Assembly (NCBI RefSeq): GCF_030813595.1
Contig: NZ_JAUSUH010000015.1
Location: forward strand, 1-64,000
DNA: 64,000 bases
Source: Ancylobacter vacuolatus
GTDB taxonomy: Bacteria > Pseudomonadota > Alphaproteobacteria > Rhizobiales > Xanthobacteraceae
Direction: 5' to 3'
Below are positions 51,905 to 61,002 of this stretch, piece after piece. The position numbers and the translations under genes are program-made. Position 1 is the first letter of the stretch. The number at the start of each line of letters is the position of its first letter. The notes under the pieces were generated by a model. It saw nothing but the letters and a program-made list of their open reading frames with translations, made no database searches and had not been told where the DNA came from.

Positions 51905-53380
51905 ATGAAGATCGGTATCGAGCTCGGAAGCAGCAACGCCGGACAGCCGGTTCGGCTCGACCTGGAAGAGCTCCTGTCCACCCGCCTGCTGGTGCAGGGC
52001 AATTCCGGCTCGGGAAAATCGCATTTGCTGCGCCGCCTGCTCGAACAGAGCGCCGGCCATGTGCAGCAGGCGATCATCGACCCGGAAGGCGATTTCGTCG
52101 GGCTGGCCGAACGCTTCGGCCATGTGGTGATCGACGCCGAGCGCACCGCCGGCGAAATCCAGCGCATTGCCGCCCGTATCCGCAAGCACCGCGCCTCTGT
52201 CGTATTCAACCTGGAAGGGCTGGATGCCGACGCGCAGATGCGCTCGGCCGCCGCCTTCCTCAACGGCCTGTTCGACGCCGACCGCGAATATTGGTTCCCG
52301 ATGCTGGTCGTGGTCGACGAGGCGCAGCTCTTCGCGCCCTCGGGCGGCGGCGAGATTTCCGACGAGGCGCGGCGCATCTCGCTCTCGGCGATGACCAATC
52401 TGATGTGCCGCGGCCGCAAGCGCGGGCTGGCCGGCGTCATCGCCACCCAGCGCCTTGCCAAGCTGGCCAAGAATGTCGCGGCTGAAGCCTCCAACTTCCT
52501 GATGGGCCGCACCTTTCTCGACATCGACATGGCCCGCGCCGCCGATCTGCTCGGCATGGACAAGCGGCAGGCGGAGAGTTTTCGCGACCTCAACACCGGT
52601 TCCTTCGTGGCGCTCGGCCCGGCGCTGTCGCGCCGGCCGCTGCCGGTAAAGATCGGCCATGTCGAGACCGCCAGCCGCAACGGGCGGCCCTCGCTGCTGC
52701 CCCCGCCCGAGATGGCCATGGCGGAACTGCAGGACCTGATCTTCGACGATCTCGGCACCGAGCCGTTGCCCGCCCCGCCGCCGCGCGGCGAGCCGCGTGC
52801 CACCGACGCCATTCTGGAGACGCTGGAGGAGGCGCCGGCGCCCGAGCCGGTGCCGGTGGACCCCGAAGTGGCGGCGGCGTTCGATGCCGAGCGCGAGGCG
52901 CTGGTCGAGGAGATCGTGCGCCAGTTCGTGGCCGACCCGGAAGCGCCCTTCCGCTCAGCCGCCGCGCTCTACCCGGACTTCCTCGTGCATTGCCGGGTGC
53001 GGCGGGTCGGCTCGAAAGTGCCTGATCTTGCCGCCTTCACCCGCCGGCTGGCCATTGCCCGCGCCGGGCTCGATTCCCGCCCCGGCGACGAGGGGTGGGC
53101 GCGGGCGGTGGAGCAGGCGACCGGGCTGCCGGAGGAGATGCAGGGCGTGTTCCTGCTGCTGGCGCGTGCCGGCATGGAGGGCGCGCCATCCCCCGCCGAC
53201 GAGGCGCTGGCACGCGCCTATGGCAGCCGCTCACCCTCGCGCGGGCGCTGGCTGCTGACCTATATGGAAGAGCGCGGGCACCTGGTCTGCGAGGCGGATT
53301 TCCGTGGTCGGCGGGTGGTGCGCTTCCCCGCGCTCGGCTGGAAGACCGCGCCGGGCGACCCCAAGGCGCTATCTGCCTAG
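51905..53380 (+). CDS. HerA/FtsK-like P-loop ATPase (DUF87)
   Basis: 491-residue ATPase. Walker A is QGNSGSGKSHLLRRLL (K38), Walker B is MLVVVDEAQLF (D138, E139), and a sensor-like GVIATQRLAKLAKNVAAEAS with QAESFRDLNTGSFVALGPAL follows, as in HerA-type DNA translocases and DUF87 proteins. After a Pro/Ala linker the C-terminal 180 residues form a helical, winged-helix-like region ending RGRWLLTYMEERGHLVCEAD. No NurA-like nuclease or sirtuin partner lies next to it. The ATG 51905 has only a weak ribosome site, but the frame upstream lacks protein character. Confidence 0.87.
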   Translation: MKIGIELGSSNAGQPVRLDLEELLSTRLLVQGNSGSGKSHLLRRLLEQSAGHVQQAIIDPEGDFVGLAERFGHVVIDAERTAGEIQRIAARIRKHRASVVFNLEGLDADAQMRSAAAFLNGLFDADREYWFPMLVVVDEAQLFAPSGGGEISDEARRISLSAMTNLMCRGRKRGLAGVIATQRLAKLAKNVAAEASNFLMGRTFLDIDMARAADLLGMDKRQAESFRDLNTGSFVALGPALSRRPLPVKIGHVETASRNGRPSLLPPPEMAMAELQDLIFDDLGTEPLPAPPPRGEPRATDAILETLEEAPAPEPVPVDPEVAAAFDAEREALVEEIVRQFVADPEAPFRSAAALYPDFLVHCRVRRVGSKVPDLAAFTRRLAIARAGLDSRPGDEGWARAVEQATGLPEEMQGVFLLLARAGMEGAPSPADEALARAYGSRSPSRGRWLLTYMEERGHLVCEADFRGRRVVRFPALGWKTAPGDPKALSA

Positions 53381-53395
53381 GCAACCCGACCCGTC

Positions 53396-53488
53396 GCGTC
53401 ATGGCCGGGCTTGTCCCGGCCCTCGACGCTTCCCTGCCTGCCGCTTGGCTCAAAGACGTGGATGCCCGGGACAAGCCCGGGCATGACG
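53396..53488. repeat. Intergenic REP-like palindrome
   Basis: CGTCATGGCCGGGCTTGTCCC and its near-complement GGGACAAGCCCGGGCATGACG frame a 40-bp core, giving a long stem-loop between the HerA-like stop and dctM. Elements of this wording are widespread in alphaproteobacterial intergenic DNA. It may also end both converging transcripts. Confidence 0.75.
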
Positions 53489-53506
53489 TTGTTCTATTGG
53501 CTGCGT

Positions 53507-54835
53507 CTATCCCCCGTAGAGATAGTTCGGCAGCCAGAGCGCGAAGTTCGGGAAGGTGTAGAGCAGCACCATCGCGAAGATGACGATGAAGATGAACGGC
53601 ATCACGCCGGAGAAGATCTCTTCGATGGTCACATGCTTGGGTGCCACGCCCTTCAAATAGAAGGGCGCCATGGCGACCGGCGGGGAGAGGAACGAGGTCT
53701 GCAGGTTCAGCGCCACCAGCACGCCGAAGAAGATCGGGTCGATACCGAAATGGTCGAGCAGCGGCAGGAAGATGGGCAGGAAGATCACGATGATCTCCGT
53801 CCATTCCAGCGGCCAGCCCAGCACGAAGATGATGACCTGGGTAAGGATCAGGAAGCCGATGGGCCCGATGTCCAGCCCCATGATGAATTCTTCGACCACC
53901 CGCTGGCCGCCCAGCAGCGCGAACACGGCGGAGAACACCGCCGAGCCGACGAACAGCCAGCACACCATCGCCGAGGCGCGGGCGGTGAGGAACACCGAAT
54001 CCTTCAGTTTTTCGATGCTGAAGGTGCGGTAGGCCAGCGCCAGCAGGATGGCGCCGGCGGCTCCGATGGCGGCGGCTTCCGACGGGGTGGCAAGGCCGAG
54101 GATGATGCAGCCGAGCACCGAGACGATGAGCAGGACCAGCGGGAAGAACGAGGTTGCCAGCGCCCAGATAATGGTGAGCACGGGAACGTTGCGCTCCGAT
54201 GCCGGCAGCTTCGGCGCCAGCGACGGGTTGATCATCGCGCGGATGATGACATAGGCCATGTACATGCCCGCCAGCGCGATGCCGGGGAAGAAGGCTGCGG
54301 CATAGAGCTTCACCACGGAGACGCCGGCGGTGGCGCCATAGAGGATGAGCATGACGCTGGGCGGGATGAGGATGCCGAGACAGCCGCCGGCGCACACGAC
54401 GCCAGCGGAAATCTTGGTGTCGTAGCCCGCGCGCAGCATGGCCGGGAAGGCCAGCAGGCCCATCAGCGTCACCACGGCGCCGACAATGCCGGTCGCGGTG
54501 GCGAACAGGGCGCAGGTGATGAGGGTGGCAACAGCGAGCGAGCCCGGAATCCAGCCGGCGGCGAGCTGGATGGAGCGGAACAGCCGGTCGAGAATGTTGG
54601 CGCGCTCGATCACATAGCCCATGAACAGGAACAGCGGGATCGAGATCAGCACGTCGTTCGCCATCACCGAATAGGTGCGTTGGACGAAAAGCTGGAAGAT
54701 GCCGTCGCCGATCGAGAGGTAGCCGAAGGCCACGCCCAGCGCCATCAGGGTGAAAGCGATGGGGAAGCCGAGCATCAGCAGGAACAGGAAGACGACCAGC
54801 ATCAAGATGCCGAGCGCGGGATCGGAAAGAAACAT
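53507..54835 (-). CDS. dctM: TRAP transporter large permease DctM
   Basis: 442-residue, about 12-segment membrane subunit that couples solute import to the ion gradient. Motifs: IGDGIFQLFVQRTYSVMAND, GVVCAGGCLGILIPPSVMLI, LATPSEAAAIGAAGAILLAL and LFLMFGYVIERAN-like IPLFLFMGYVIERANILDRL, typical of the DctM family. The ATG 54835 overlaps the dctQ stop (TGATG). A GTG directly before it (54838) is equally possible. Last gene of dctQ-dctM, downstream of dctP. Confidence 0.95.
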   Translation of the reverse strand: MFLSDPALGILMLVVFLFLLMLGFPIAFTLMALGVAFGYLSIGDGIFQLFVQRTYSVMANDVLISIPLFLFMGYVIERANILDRLFRSIQLAAGWIPGSLAVATLITCALFATATGIVGAVVTLMGLLAFPAMLRAGYDTKISAGVVCAGGCLGILIPPSVMLILYGATAGVSVVKLYAAAFFPGIALAGMYMAYVIIRAMINPSLAPKLPASERNVPVLTIIWALATSFFPLVLLIVSVLGCIILGLATPSEAAAIGAAGAILLALAYRTFSIEKLKDSVFLTARASAMVCWLFVGSAVFSAVFALLGGQRVVEEFIMGLDIGPIGFLILTQVIIFVLGWPLEWTEIIVIFLPIFLPLLDHFGIDPIFFGVLVALNLQTSFLSPPVAMAPFYLKGVAPKHVTIEEIFSGVMPFIFIVIFAMVLLYTFPNFALWLPNYLYGG

Positions 54836-55464
54836 CACAGGGACCCCCGCGTGGTGGATTCGCGCTCGATGGCGTTGAGCCGGGCCTCTTCCTCGGCAGC
54901 CTTGGCGGCGGCCTCGTCGAGAATGACCTTCTCCAGTTCTTCCACGTCATGCAGGCGCTGCGGCCAGTCGCCGTCGCGAATGCAGATCCAGCAGCGCACG
55001 ACCTCGACCATTCCCTGGAGCAGCATCATCACGCCGACGATGGGGATCAATGCCTTGAACGGCCAGATCACCGGCCCGTCCGGGCTGAAGGAGGAGTGCT
55101 CGTTCAGCATGTAGGAGAGGTGGAAATAGCCCCAGCCGGAATAGATCAGCGCCAGGATGCCGGGGAAATAGAACAGGAAGTACAGGACCAGGTCGGTCTT
55201 GGCCTGGGTGCGGGGTTGCCACTTCCGGTACAGGAAGTCGGCCCGCACATGGCCATTACGCGAGAGCGTGTAGGCGCCTGCCATCATGAACAGCGCGCCA
55301 TAGAGCATCAGGCTGACATCATAGGCCCAGGTGGTGGGGTCGCGCAGCACATAGCGGCAGAACACCTCGTAGCAGATGGCCGCCATGAGAATGACGATGC
55401 ACCAGGCGAAAATCTTGCCGATGAGGCCGTTCAGCCGGTCAACGCCGAGAAGGATGGATTGCAT
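54835..55464 (-). CDS. dctQ: TRAP transporter small permease DctQ
   Basis: 209-residue membrane subunit with four hydrophobic segments (GKIFAWCIVILMAAICYEVF, VSLMLYGALFMMAGAYTLSR, LVLYFLFYFPGILALIYSGW, ALIPIVGVMMLLQGMVEVVR). The RNGHVRADFLYRKW loop is typical of the DctQ family. The long charged tail is rich in Ala/Glu. ATG 55464 matches the family start MQSILLGVDRLNGLIGKIF. A longer frame contains a Cys-Pro repeat that I regard as non-coding. Confidence 0.93.
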   Translation of the reverse strand: MQSILLGVDRLNGLIGKIFAWCIVILMAAICYEVFCRYVLRDPTTWAYDVSLMLYGALFMMAGAYTLSRNGHVRADFLYRKWQPRTQAKTDLVLYFLFYFPGILALIYSGWGYFHLSYMLNEHSSFSPDGPVIWPFKALIPIVGVMMLLQGMVEVVRCWICIRDGDWPQRLHDVEELEKVILDEAAAKAAEEEARLNAIERESTTRGSL

Positions 55465-55477
55465 GGGGAGGGGCCTC

Positions 55478-55568
55478 TTCGGGCAAGGCGAGTGTGGGCA
55501 AGGTAAATTCGGGCACGGCGAGGTCTCGGAGGGCAAGCTCGGGCAACGCTCGTTCGGGTACGACGAGG
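55478..55568. repeat. Degenerate about 15-nt repeats upstream of dctQ
   Basis: About six imperfect units of the type TCGGGCAAGGCGAG follow each other between dctP and dctQ. They would encode a Pro/Cys-rich string if read through in the dctQ frame, which looks artificial. The function is unknown, possibly slippage products. Confidence 0.6.
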
Positions 55569-55658
55569 GATGGCGCGCCGTCCGTCACGGCCGCACGGCG
55601 GCATCGCCGCACGACGCCGTCACGGTCCGCTGCGGGAGTGCCAATGCTCTACCGAAAC

Positions 55659-55689
55659 CAAAAGCCCCTCTCCGTCGCCGGAGAGGGGC
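55659..55689 (-). terminator. Intrinsic terminator or attenuator after dctP
   Basis: GCCCCTCTCC (55664-55673) pairs with GGAGAGGGGC (55680-55689), followed on the minus strand by TTTTGG. It lies 16 bp after the dctP stop and before dctQ, so it may lower expression of the permease genes relative to the binding protein. Confidence 0.85.
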
Positions 55690-55704
55690 GCACGCGCTGG
55701 CAGG

Positions 55705-56847
55705 TCAGGCCGGCTTGAAGAAGTGGTCGTAGGCGAACTTCGAATCCGGCTCATATTCGAGACGGAAGCCGACAATGCGCTTGGCCCATTCCTTCTGGCT
55801 GTCCACCACCTTCTTGAACACCGGGTCGGCCGACAGATTGGCGATCACCACGTCCCAGGCGTTGAGCTGGGCTTCCAGCACCGCCTTCGGCGTCGGCAGT
55901 ACCTTCACGCCGCGCGCCTTGATGGCGGCGAGGTCCTTGGAATAGCGGTCCTGCGCCTTCCACATCATGGTGGAGGAGGTGGCGTCGGACGCGCCCTTGA
56001 GGATTTCCTGCACGTCCGCCGGCAGGCTGTCGAACTTAGTCTTGTTGAACAGGATCTCGAAGCATTCGAGCGCCTGATGGTAGCTGCCGAGCATGTAGAC
56101 CTTGGCGACGTCGGGGAAGCCGAGGATGAGGTCCGAGGACGGGTTGTTGAACTCGGCGCCGTCGAGCAGGCCGCGATCGATCGCAGGCACGATTTCGCCG
56201 CCCGGCACGATCGTGACCGCCGCCCCAAATTCCTTGAACAGGTCCGCGCCGAGGCCGACGGTGCGGTACTTCATGCCCTTCATGTCGTCGGCGCTGGTGA
56301 TTTCCTTCTTGAACCAGCCGAGCGGCTGGCTGGGCATCGGCCCGGTCAGCATGCCGACGACGTTCAGCTTCAGCGTGTTCTGCACAAGGTCGTCATAGAG
56401 CTGCTGTCCACCGCCAAAGCGCACCCAGCCGAGCAGCTCGTCCGCGTCCCAGCCGAAGGCGGGGGCGGTGCCGAACAGCGAGAACGCCTTGCTCTTGCCG
56501 TACCAATAGGCGGCGACGCCGTGGCCGCCGTCGAGAATGCCTGACGAGACCGCGTCGAGCATCTGGAAGGCCGGGACGACCGAGCCGGCCGGCAGGATTT
56601 CCAGTTCGACACGCCCGCCGGTCATGGCGTTGACGCGCTTCACATAGTCGCCGGCGAACTCGTGGAAGATGTCCTTGTTCGGCCAGGTCGACTGGAATTT
56701 CAGCTTGATGGGGGCCTGCGCGTGCACGGCGGGGGCCGCAACGGTGGCGCCGGCGGCCGCAGCTGCGGCGGCAGTGGCGATGAAGCGACGGCGGCTGGTA
56801 CGGACATCCTGACGCGCGTCCGTGCTCTTCCCTGACGTGTCGGTCAT
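55705..56847 (-). CDS. dctP: TRAP transporter substrate-binding protein DctP
   Basis: 380-residue periplasmic binding protein. A Tat-type signal, SRRRFIATAAAAAAAGATVA, spans residues 18-37, with cleavage near VHAQ. The mature part shows APIKLKFQSTWPNKDIFHEF, the conserved Arg motif GMKYRTVGLGADLFKEFGAA and EFNNPSSDLILGFPDVAKVY. The sequence fits the mannitol/chloroaromatic or 2-oxoacid (TakP-like) subgroup. The substrate is unproven. GGAGGAA upstream supports the ATG. First gene of dctPQM. Confidence 0.95.
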   Translation of the reverse strand: MTDTSGKSTDARQDVRTSRRRFIATAAAAAAAGATVAAPAVHAQAPIKLKFQSTWPNKDIFHEFAGDYVKRVNAMTGGRVELEILPAGSVVPAFQMLDAVSSGILDGGHGVAAYWYGKSKAFSLFGTAPAFGWDADELLGWVRFGGGQQLYDDLVQNTLKLNVVGMLTGPMPSQPLGWFKKEITSADDMKGMKYRTVGLGADLFKEFGAAVTIVPGGEIVPAIDRGLLDGAEFNNPSSDLILGFPDVAKVYMLGSYHQALECFEILFNKTKFDSLPADVQEILKGASDATSSTMMWKAQDRYSKDLAAIKARGVKVLPTPKAVLEAQLNAWDVVIANLSADPVFKKVVDSQKEWAKRIVGFRLEYEPDSKFAYDHFFKPA

Positions 56848-56906
56848 GGGCGGTTCCTCCTATGGCGTTTCCTTGCGGGTCGTGCCCGCCGGGCGGCGCT
56901 TGAGCG

Positions 56907-56927
56907 CCTTGTCCCGATGCGACAAGG
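56907..56927. promoter_or_regulatory. Inverted repeat upstream of dctP
   Basis: CCTTGTC (56907-56913) and GACAAGG (56921-56927) are perfect inverted repeats with 7-nt spacer, 60 bp before the dctP start. A dimeric regulator operator is likely. The block GATGCGACAAG within it is also found at 37508-37518 upstream of proV. Confidence 0.45.
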
Positions 56928-57125
56928 AGACGATGCCGCAACGGCGAGTGCAAGCCCTAATTCATGGTTTCCCGGCGAATTCCCTCGTCCGAAAGTCGAA
57001 GGTCGCGGCGCGGAAGCGTCGTCCGGCGCGGCGGGTGGCTTTGGCGGGCCGCAGCGGGCCCTCGCAAGCTCCCCGCGCGGGCCGCCCGAGGGGGGCGCGG
57101 TGGAATTCCCGTCCCTATCGGCGCG

Positions 57126-57143
57126 TCGTCATCCCTCTGTCAT
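57126..57143 (+). promoter_or_regulatory. Pho-box-like direct repeat
   Basis: TCGTCAT-CCCT-CTGTCAT carries two GTCAT cores exactly 11 bp apart (57128 and 57139), matching the CTGTCAT-N4-CTGTCAT PhoB consensus with two mismatches in the first half. It lies 65-82 bp before the start of the phytase/esterase-like gene. The remainder of the 360-bp divergent gap 56848-57207 contains no gene. Confidence 0.55.
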
Positions 57144-57207
57144 CGGCGGGGACTTGAACCGCAGCAGCGCGGGCTGCCGGCCCGCTTCCCGAGAGGAGAT
57201 TCCCGCC

Positions 57208-59424
57208 ATGCGCCCGCTGTTTCTCGCCAGTGCTTCCGTCGCGGTGCTCGCGCTCGTCGCCCTGTCGTCGCCGAGCCTCGCGGCCGACGCGGTGTTCAAT
57301 CGCATCGGCACCTTCAACGTGGTCGACAACCTGCCCGCCGGTGCCGACCCGGCCAAGTCGACCGCCGCCGAAATCATCACCTATACCGAGGACGGCAACA
57401 CGCTGATCTACAGCGACAGCCCCGGCCAGCGTATCGGCTTCATCGACATCACCGATCCTGCCGCGCCGAAATCCGCCGGAATCGTCGCGCTGGACGGCGA
57501 GCCGACCACCACTGTCGTGATCGGCACCAAGGCCTATGTCGGCGTCAACACGTCGGAATCGAAGGCCAAGCCCTCGGGCCATCTCGCCGTGGTCGACCTT
57601 GCCACCCGCAAGGTCGAGGACAAGATCGACCTTGGCGGCCAGCCGGATTCGATCACCAAGAGCCCGGATGGAAGCTATCTCGCCATCGCCATCGAGAATG
57701 AGCGCGACGAGGATCTCAATGACGGCGCGCTGCCGCAGCTGCCGGCCGGCAACCTCACCACCTTTGAGGTGAAGGATGGCCGCGTCGTCGACGCCTCGAA
57801 GAAGGTGATCGATCTCACCGGCCTCGCCGCCGTCGCGCCGGAAGACCCGGAGCCGGAATATGTCGACATCAATTCCCGCAACGAGGTGGTGGTCACGCTG
57901 CAGGAGAACAACCACATCGTGGTGGTGGATCTGCCCACCGGCAAGATTCTCTCACACTTTTCCGCCGGCACGGTCGATCTCGACAAGATCGACACCAAGA
58001 AGGACGGCGTGATCGACCTCTCCGGCTCGGCCAAGGGTGTCGCCCGCGAGCCCGACACCGTGCAGTGGATCGACGACGACCGCTTCGTCATCGCCAATGA
58101 GGGCGACTGGAAGGGCGGTTCGCGCGGCTTCTCCATCTTCGACAAGACCGGCAAGCTGGTGTTTGAGAGCGGCACGGCGCCGGAGCATATGGCGGTGCGG
58201 CTCGGCCACTACCCCGACAAGCGCAACAAGAAGGGCATCGAGATGGAGGGCGCTGAGGTCGCGACCTTCGGCGGTGACCGCCTGATTTTCGTCGCCTCCG
58301 AGCGCGGCTCGCTGGTCTTCGTCTACCGCGACAAGGGCGCCGGCGCGGCGCCGGAGTTCCTGCAGGTGCTGCCCGGCGGCGTCGGCCCGGAGGGGCTGAT
58401 CGCCCTGCCCAAGCGCGAGCTTTTCGTCACCGCCGCCGAGACCGACGGGCGTGAGGAGGGCCGCATCGGCTCGGTTGTGACGCTCTACCAGCGCCAGCCC
58501 GGCGCCGCGCCGGCCTATCCCACCATCATCTCCGCCGATGGCCCCGATGGGCTGCCGATCTGGTGGTCGGCGCTGTCGGGCTTTGCCGCCGATGCCAAGG
58601 AAGCGGGCAAGCTCTACGCCGTGACTGACAGCGCCTATGCGCAGGCGCGCATCCTCACCGTCGACGCGAACGCGAAGCCGGCGAAGATCACCGCCGCCAC
58701 CGTGCTGACCAAGGACGGCGCGCCGGCCAAGGGCCTGGACCTTGAGGGCATCGCGGTGCGTCCCGAGGGCGGCTTCTGGGTGGTTTCCGAAGGCAATCCC
58801 GAGAAGAAGGAAAAGGCGACGCAGAACCTACTCCTGCGCGTCGGCACTGACGGCGCCATAGCGGAAGAGATCGCGCTCCCCGAGGCAGTGGCGGCGCAGG
58901 CCGGGCGCTTCGGCTTCGAGGGTGTAGCCGTCCTTGGCTCGGGCGCGGACGAGACGGTGTGGATCGCCGTGCAGCGCGAGTGGAAAGACGACCCGAAGGC
59001 TTTCGCCAAGCTCATCGCCTACAAGCCGGCCGACAAGAGCTGGGCCACGGTGCGCTACCCGCTCGATGCATCCGCCAAGGGCTGGGTCGGACTGTCTGAG
59101 CTGACGCCCTACAAGGATGGGCTGATCGTGCTTGAGCGCGACAACCTCATCGGCGCGGATGCCGCGATCAAGAAGCTCACCTATGTCTCGCTCAAGGATG
59201 TGAAGCCGGCGCCGCTCGGCAGCGAGGCCGCCCCGCCGGTGCTGGTGAAGACCGAGGTCAAGGATCTGTTGCCGCTGCTCAAGGCCACCCATGGCTATGT
59301 GCTCGACAAGGTCGAGAGCTTCGCCATCGACGCCGCCGGCAACGCCTTCATCGTCACCGATAATGACGGCGTCGACGGCTCGTCCGGCGAAACGCAGTTC
59401 ATGGCGCTCGGCAAGATGAACTGA
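57208..59424 (+). CDS. Exported beta-propeller protein with esterase-like phytase domain
   Basis: 738-residue protein. A signal peptide covers residues 1-26 (MRPLFLASASVAVLALVALS, then SPSLAADA). The first half is a choice-of-anchor-I/beta-propeller-like region (DGNTLIYSDSPGQRIGFIDI, DSITKSPDGSYLAIAIENER, FVIANEGDWKGGSRGFSIFD). The second half matches the Phytase-like domain (DLEGIAVRPEGGFWVVSEGN, GFEGVAVLGSGADETVWIAV, SFAIDAAGNAFIVTDNDGVD). Ca-binding Asp-rich loops are expected. It probably hydrolyses phosphate or other esters in the periplasm or outside. GAGAGGAG upstream supports ATG 57208. Pho-box context argues for phosphate-starvation control. Confidence 0.87.
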   Translation: MRPLFLASASVAVLALVALSSPSLAADAVFNRIGTFNVVDNLPAGADPAKSTAAEIITYTEDGNTLIYSDSPGQRIGFIDITDPAAPKSAGIVALDGEPTTTVVIGTKAYVGVNTSESKAKPSGHLAVVDLATRKVEDKIDLGGQPDSITKSPDGSYLAIAIENERDEDLNDGALPQLPAGNLTTFEVKDGRVVDASKKVIDLTGLAAVAPEDPEPEYVDINSRNEVVVTLQENNHIVVVDLPTGKILSHFSAGTVDLDKIDTKKDGVIDLSGSAKGVAREPDTVQWIDDDRFVIANEGDWKGGSRGFSIFDKTGKLVFESGTAPEHMAVRLGHYPDKRNKKGIEMEGAEVATFGGDRLIFVASERGSLVFVYRDKGAGAAPEFLQVLPGGVGPEGLIALPKRELFVTAAETDGREEGRIGSVVTLYQRQPGAAPAYPTIISADGPDGLPIWWSALSGFAADAKEAGKLYAVTDSAYAQARILTVDANAKPAKITAATVLTKDGAPAKGLDLEGIAVRPEGGFWVVSEGNPEKKEKATQNLLLRVGTDGAIAEEIALPEAVAAQAGRFGFEGVAVLGSGADETVWIAVQREWKDDPKAFAKLIAYKPADKSWATVRYPLDASAKGWVGLSELTPYKDGLIVLERDNLIGADAAIKKLTYVSLKDVKPAPLGSEAAPPVLVKTEVKDLLPLLKATHGYVLDKVESFAIDAAGNAFIVTDNDGVDGSSGETQFMALGKMN

Positions 59425-59436
59425 GCGGCAACGCGC

Positions 59437-59460
59437 CGGGCGAGGCATCAGCCTCGCCCG
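59437..59460 (+). terminator. Hairpin after the phytase-like gene
   Basis: CGGGCGAGGC and GCCTCGCCCG pair perfectly around ATCA, 13 bp after the stop. No T-run follows. Confidence 0.6.
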
Positions 59461-59977
59461 CAGGCCGGGCCGTGACGCACGCGCCGTACCACAAGCGTCC
59501 TTGGGGTCGGCCGCCGCCCTCCCTCATCCCCGGGCGAGCCCCCGGGGACTACCCTTGCCGCGTCCGCCCGGCCGAAGCCCGGAGGCCCGTGCGGCCGACC
59601 ATGAGCGGGCCGTGGTGCCTGGTCGCGCCCTGACCGCAGTGCCGGACGCCCGCTCAGAGGGCCGGACAGAGTGTCGGCGGCCTAGTTGCGCCGGTCTTGT
59701 CGTTTGCGATAGGCTGCTGGCACCATAGCACCGCGCCGATTGCGGCGCCCTGCCTTTCCCTGTGCCGATCACGCTGGCGTGCCGACCGAAGGGCTTCGTG
59801 TCTGGCATGATGTGCCGGCTCACGGCATCCTTCGCTGCCGGTTTACGATTGCGCGTCTGACACGCTGCCTGGCGTGCGGGCGCGTTGGTCGGCCGTGCCC
59901 TCTGCCTCTGTTCTCCGATGGTGCCCGCTGGGCGCCACCCGCCGCCCCGCTTCCCAGGACCTGCCGGAGGCCTGCCA
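59461..59977. other. Intergenic region upstream of AraC gene
   Basis: 517 bp without a convincing gene on either strand. Open frames here are low-quality, Arg/Pro/Ala-rich shadow frames. A GC-rich inverted repeat around CCCCGGG (about 59528-59552) could be a structured element. The AraC promoter must lie here, but I could not place it. Confidence 0.4.
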
Positions 59978-60988
59978 ATGCCGAAGACTGCCGCGATGCT
60001 TCGCCCGCTGGCGTTCGGCAACCGGACGAAAATGCAGTCGACGTCGCTGCTGTCGATGCAGGAGCAGGTTCACCGCATGCTCGGCTGGAGTGCCGAATAT
60101 GACGCGATCGGCGATGCGGCAAAGTTCGCCACCCAGCAATCTTCCATCGCCGTCAATGGATTGAAGCTCAGCAGCCTGTCCCACTCGCCGATCCGTACCC
60201 TCGTCGAATCGAATGAACTGTCGTTCTTCATGCCGGTGGAGGGCGGAGCGATCCGCTCCACGGTGAATGGCAAGTCGGTCGAGTGTCATGTCCGCACCAA
60301 CGCCCTGCTGGCGCCGGAAGGCGAGCGGATCGGCGAGGGCGGCTATCGTTCCATCCTGATTGCCGGCCTGGACCGGAGCCGGTTGCTGCAAACGGCAGGA
60401 GCCATGCTGGGGCGCGACGAGCCGAGGGTGGATCTGAACGGGCCCAGCGTCATGCCTCTGGTCGCGGCAGGCGTGAATTTCGACCTGATGCTGCGGGGCG
60501 CCTGCGCACTGTTGGAGGCCTGCAACGTGTCGGGAGAGGCGGCGGCGCGTCTCGGTATCGACGAGATCGTCTATCGGGCGATTTGCGGCATGCTGCTACG
60601 CGACCGACTTTTCGGCGACGGCGAGGACATGTCGTCCCGGGAGATCCCTGACAGGCGGGTCGAGCGCGCCTGCGACTATGTCATGGCCAATCTGAACCGG
60701 CGCCTCACCCTGACCGATCTTGAAGCCATAAGCGGCCTGTCGGCCCGCAATCTTCAATACGCCTTCCAGAGACGGTTTGGCTGCTCGCCGGTGACGTGGA
60801 TCCGCAATGAACGCCTGAATGCGGCCCGCGAGCTGCTCCTGGCCGGAGGCGACGCGGACAATGTCACCACGGCCGCGCTCGCCTTCTGCTTCTCCAATCT
60901 GGGCAGCTTTTCCCGACTCTACCGGGAACGATTCGGCGAGTATCCCGCCGTGACCCTCGCTGCCGCGCGGGGCAGGGACGGCCGATAG
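59978..60988 (+). CDS. AraC family transcriptional regulator
   Basis: 336-residue regulator. The N-terminal 210 residues resemble an AraC_binding_2-type sensor (SPIRTLVESNELSFFMPVEG). The double helix-turn-helix at about 225-325 includes RRLTLTDLEAISGLSARNLQ, YAFQRRFGCSPVTWIRNERL and the second HTH FSNLGSFSRLYRERFGEYPA. GGAGG 8 nt before ATG 59978 fixes the start. The effector is unknown. The next gene on the strand, 640 bp away, is the second autotransporter, with paired repeats in between. Confidence 0.92.
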   Translation: MPKTAAMLRPLAFGNRTKMQSTSLLSMQEQVHRMLGWSAEYDAIGDAAKFATQQSSIAVNGLKLSSLSHSPIRTLVESNELSFFMPVEGGAIRSTVNGKSVECHVRTNALLAPEGERIGEGGYRSILIAGLDRSRLLQTAGAMLGRDEPRVDLNGPSVMPLVAAGVNFDLMLRGACALLEACNVSGEAAARLGIDEIVYRAICGMLLRDRLFGDGEDMSSREIPDRRVERACDYVMANLNRRLTLTDLEAISGLSARNLQYAFQRRFGCSPVTWIRNERLNAARELLLAGGDADNVTTAALAFCFSNLGSFSRLYRERFGEYPAVTLAAARGRDGR

Positions 60989-61002
60989 AAGAGCAATATA
61001 GG

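Noticed and set aside
59501-60102. Plus-strand ORFs upstream of the AraC gene
   Set aside because: Pro/Arg-rich with no ribosome site. The AraC gene has a clear start at 59978 that overlaps them.
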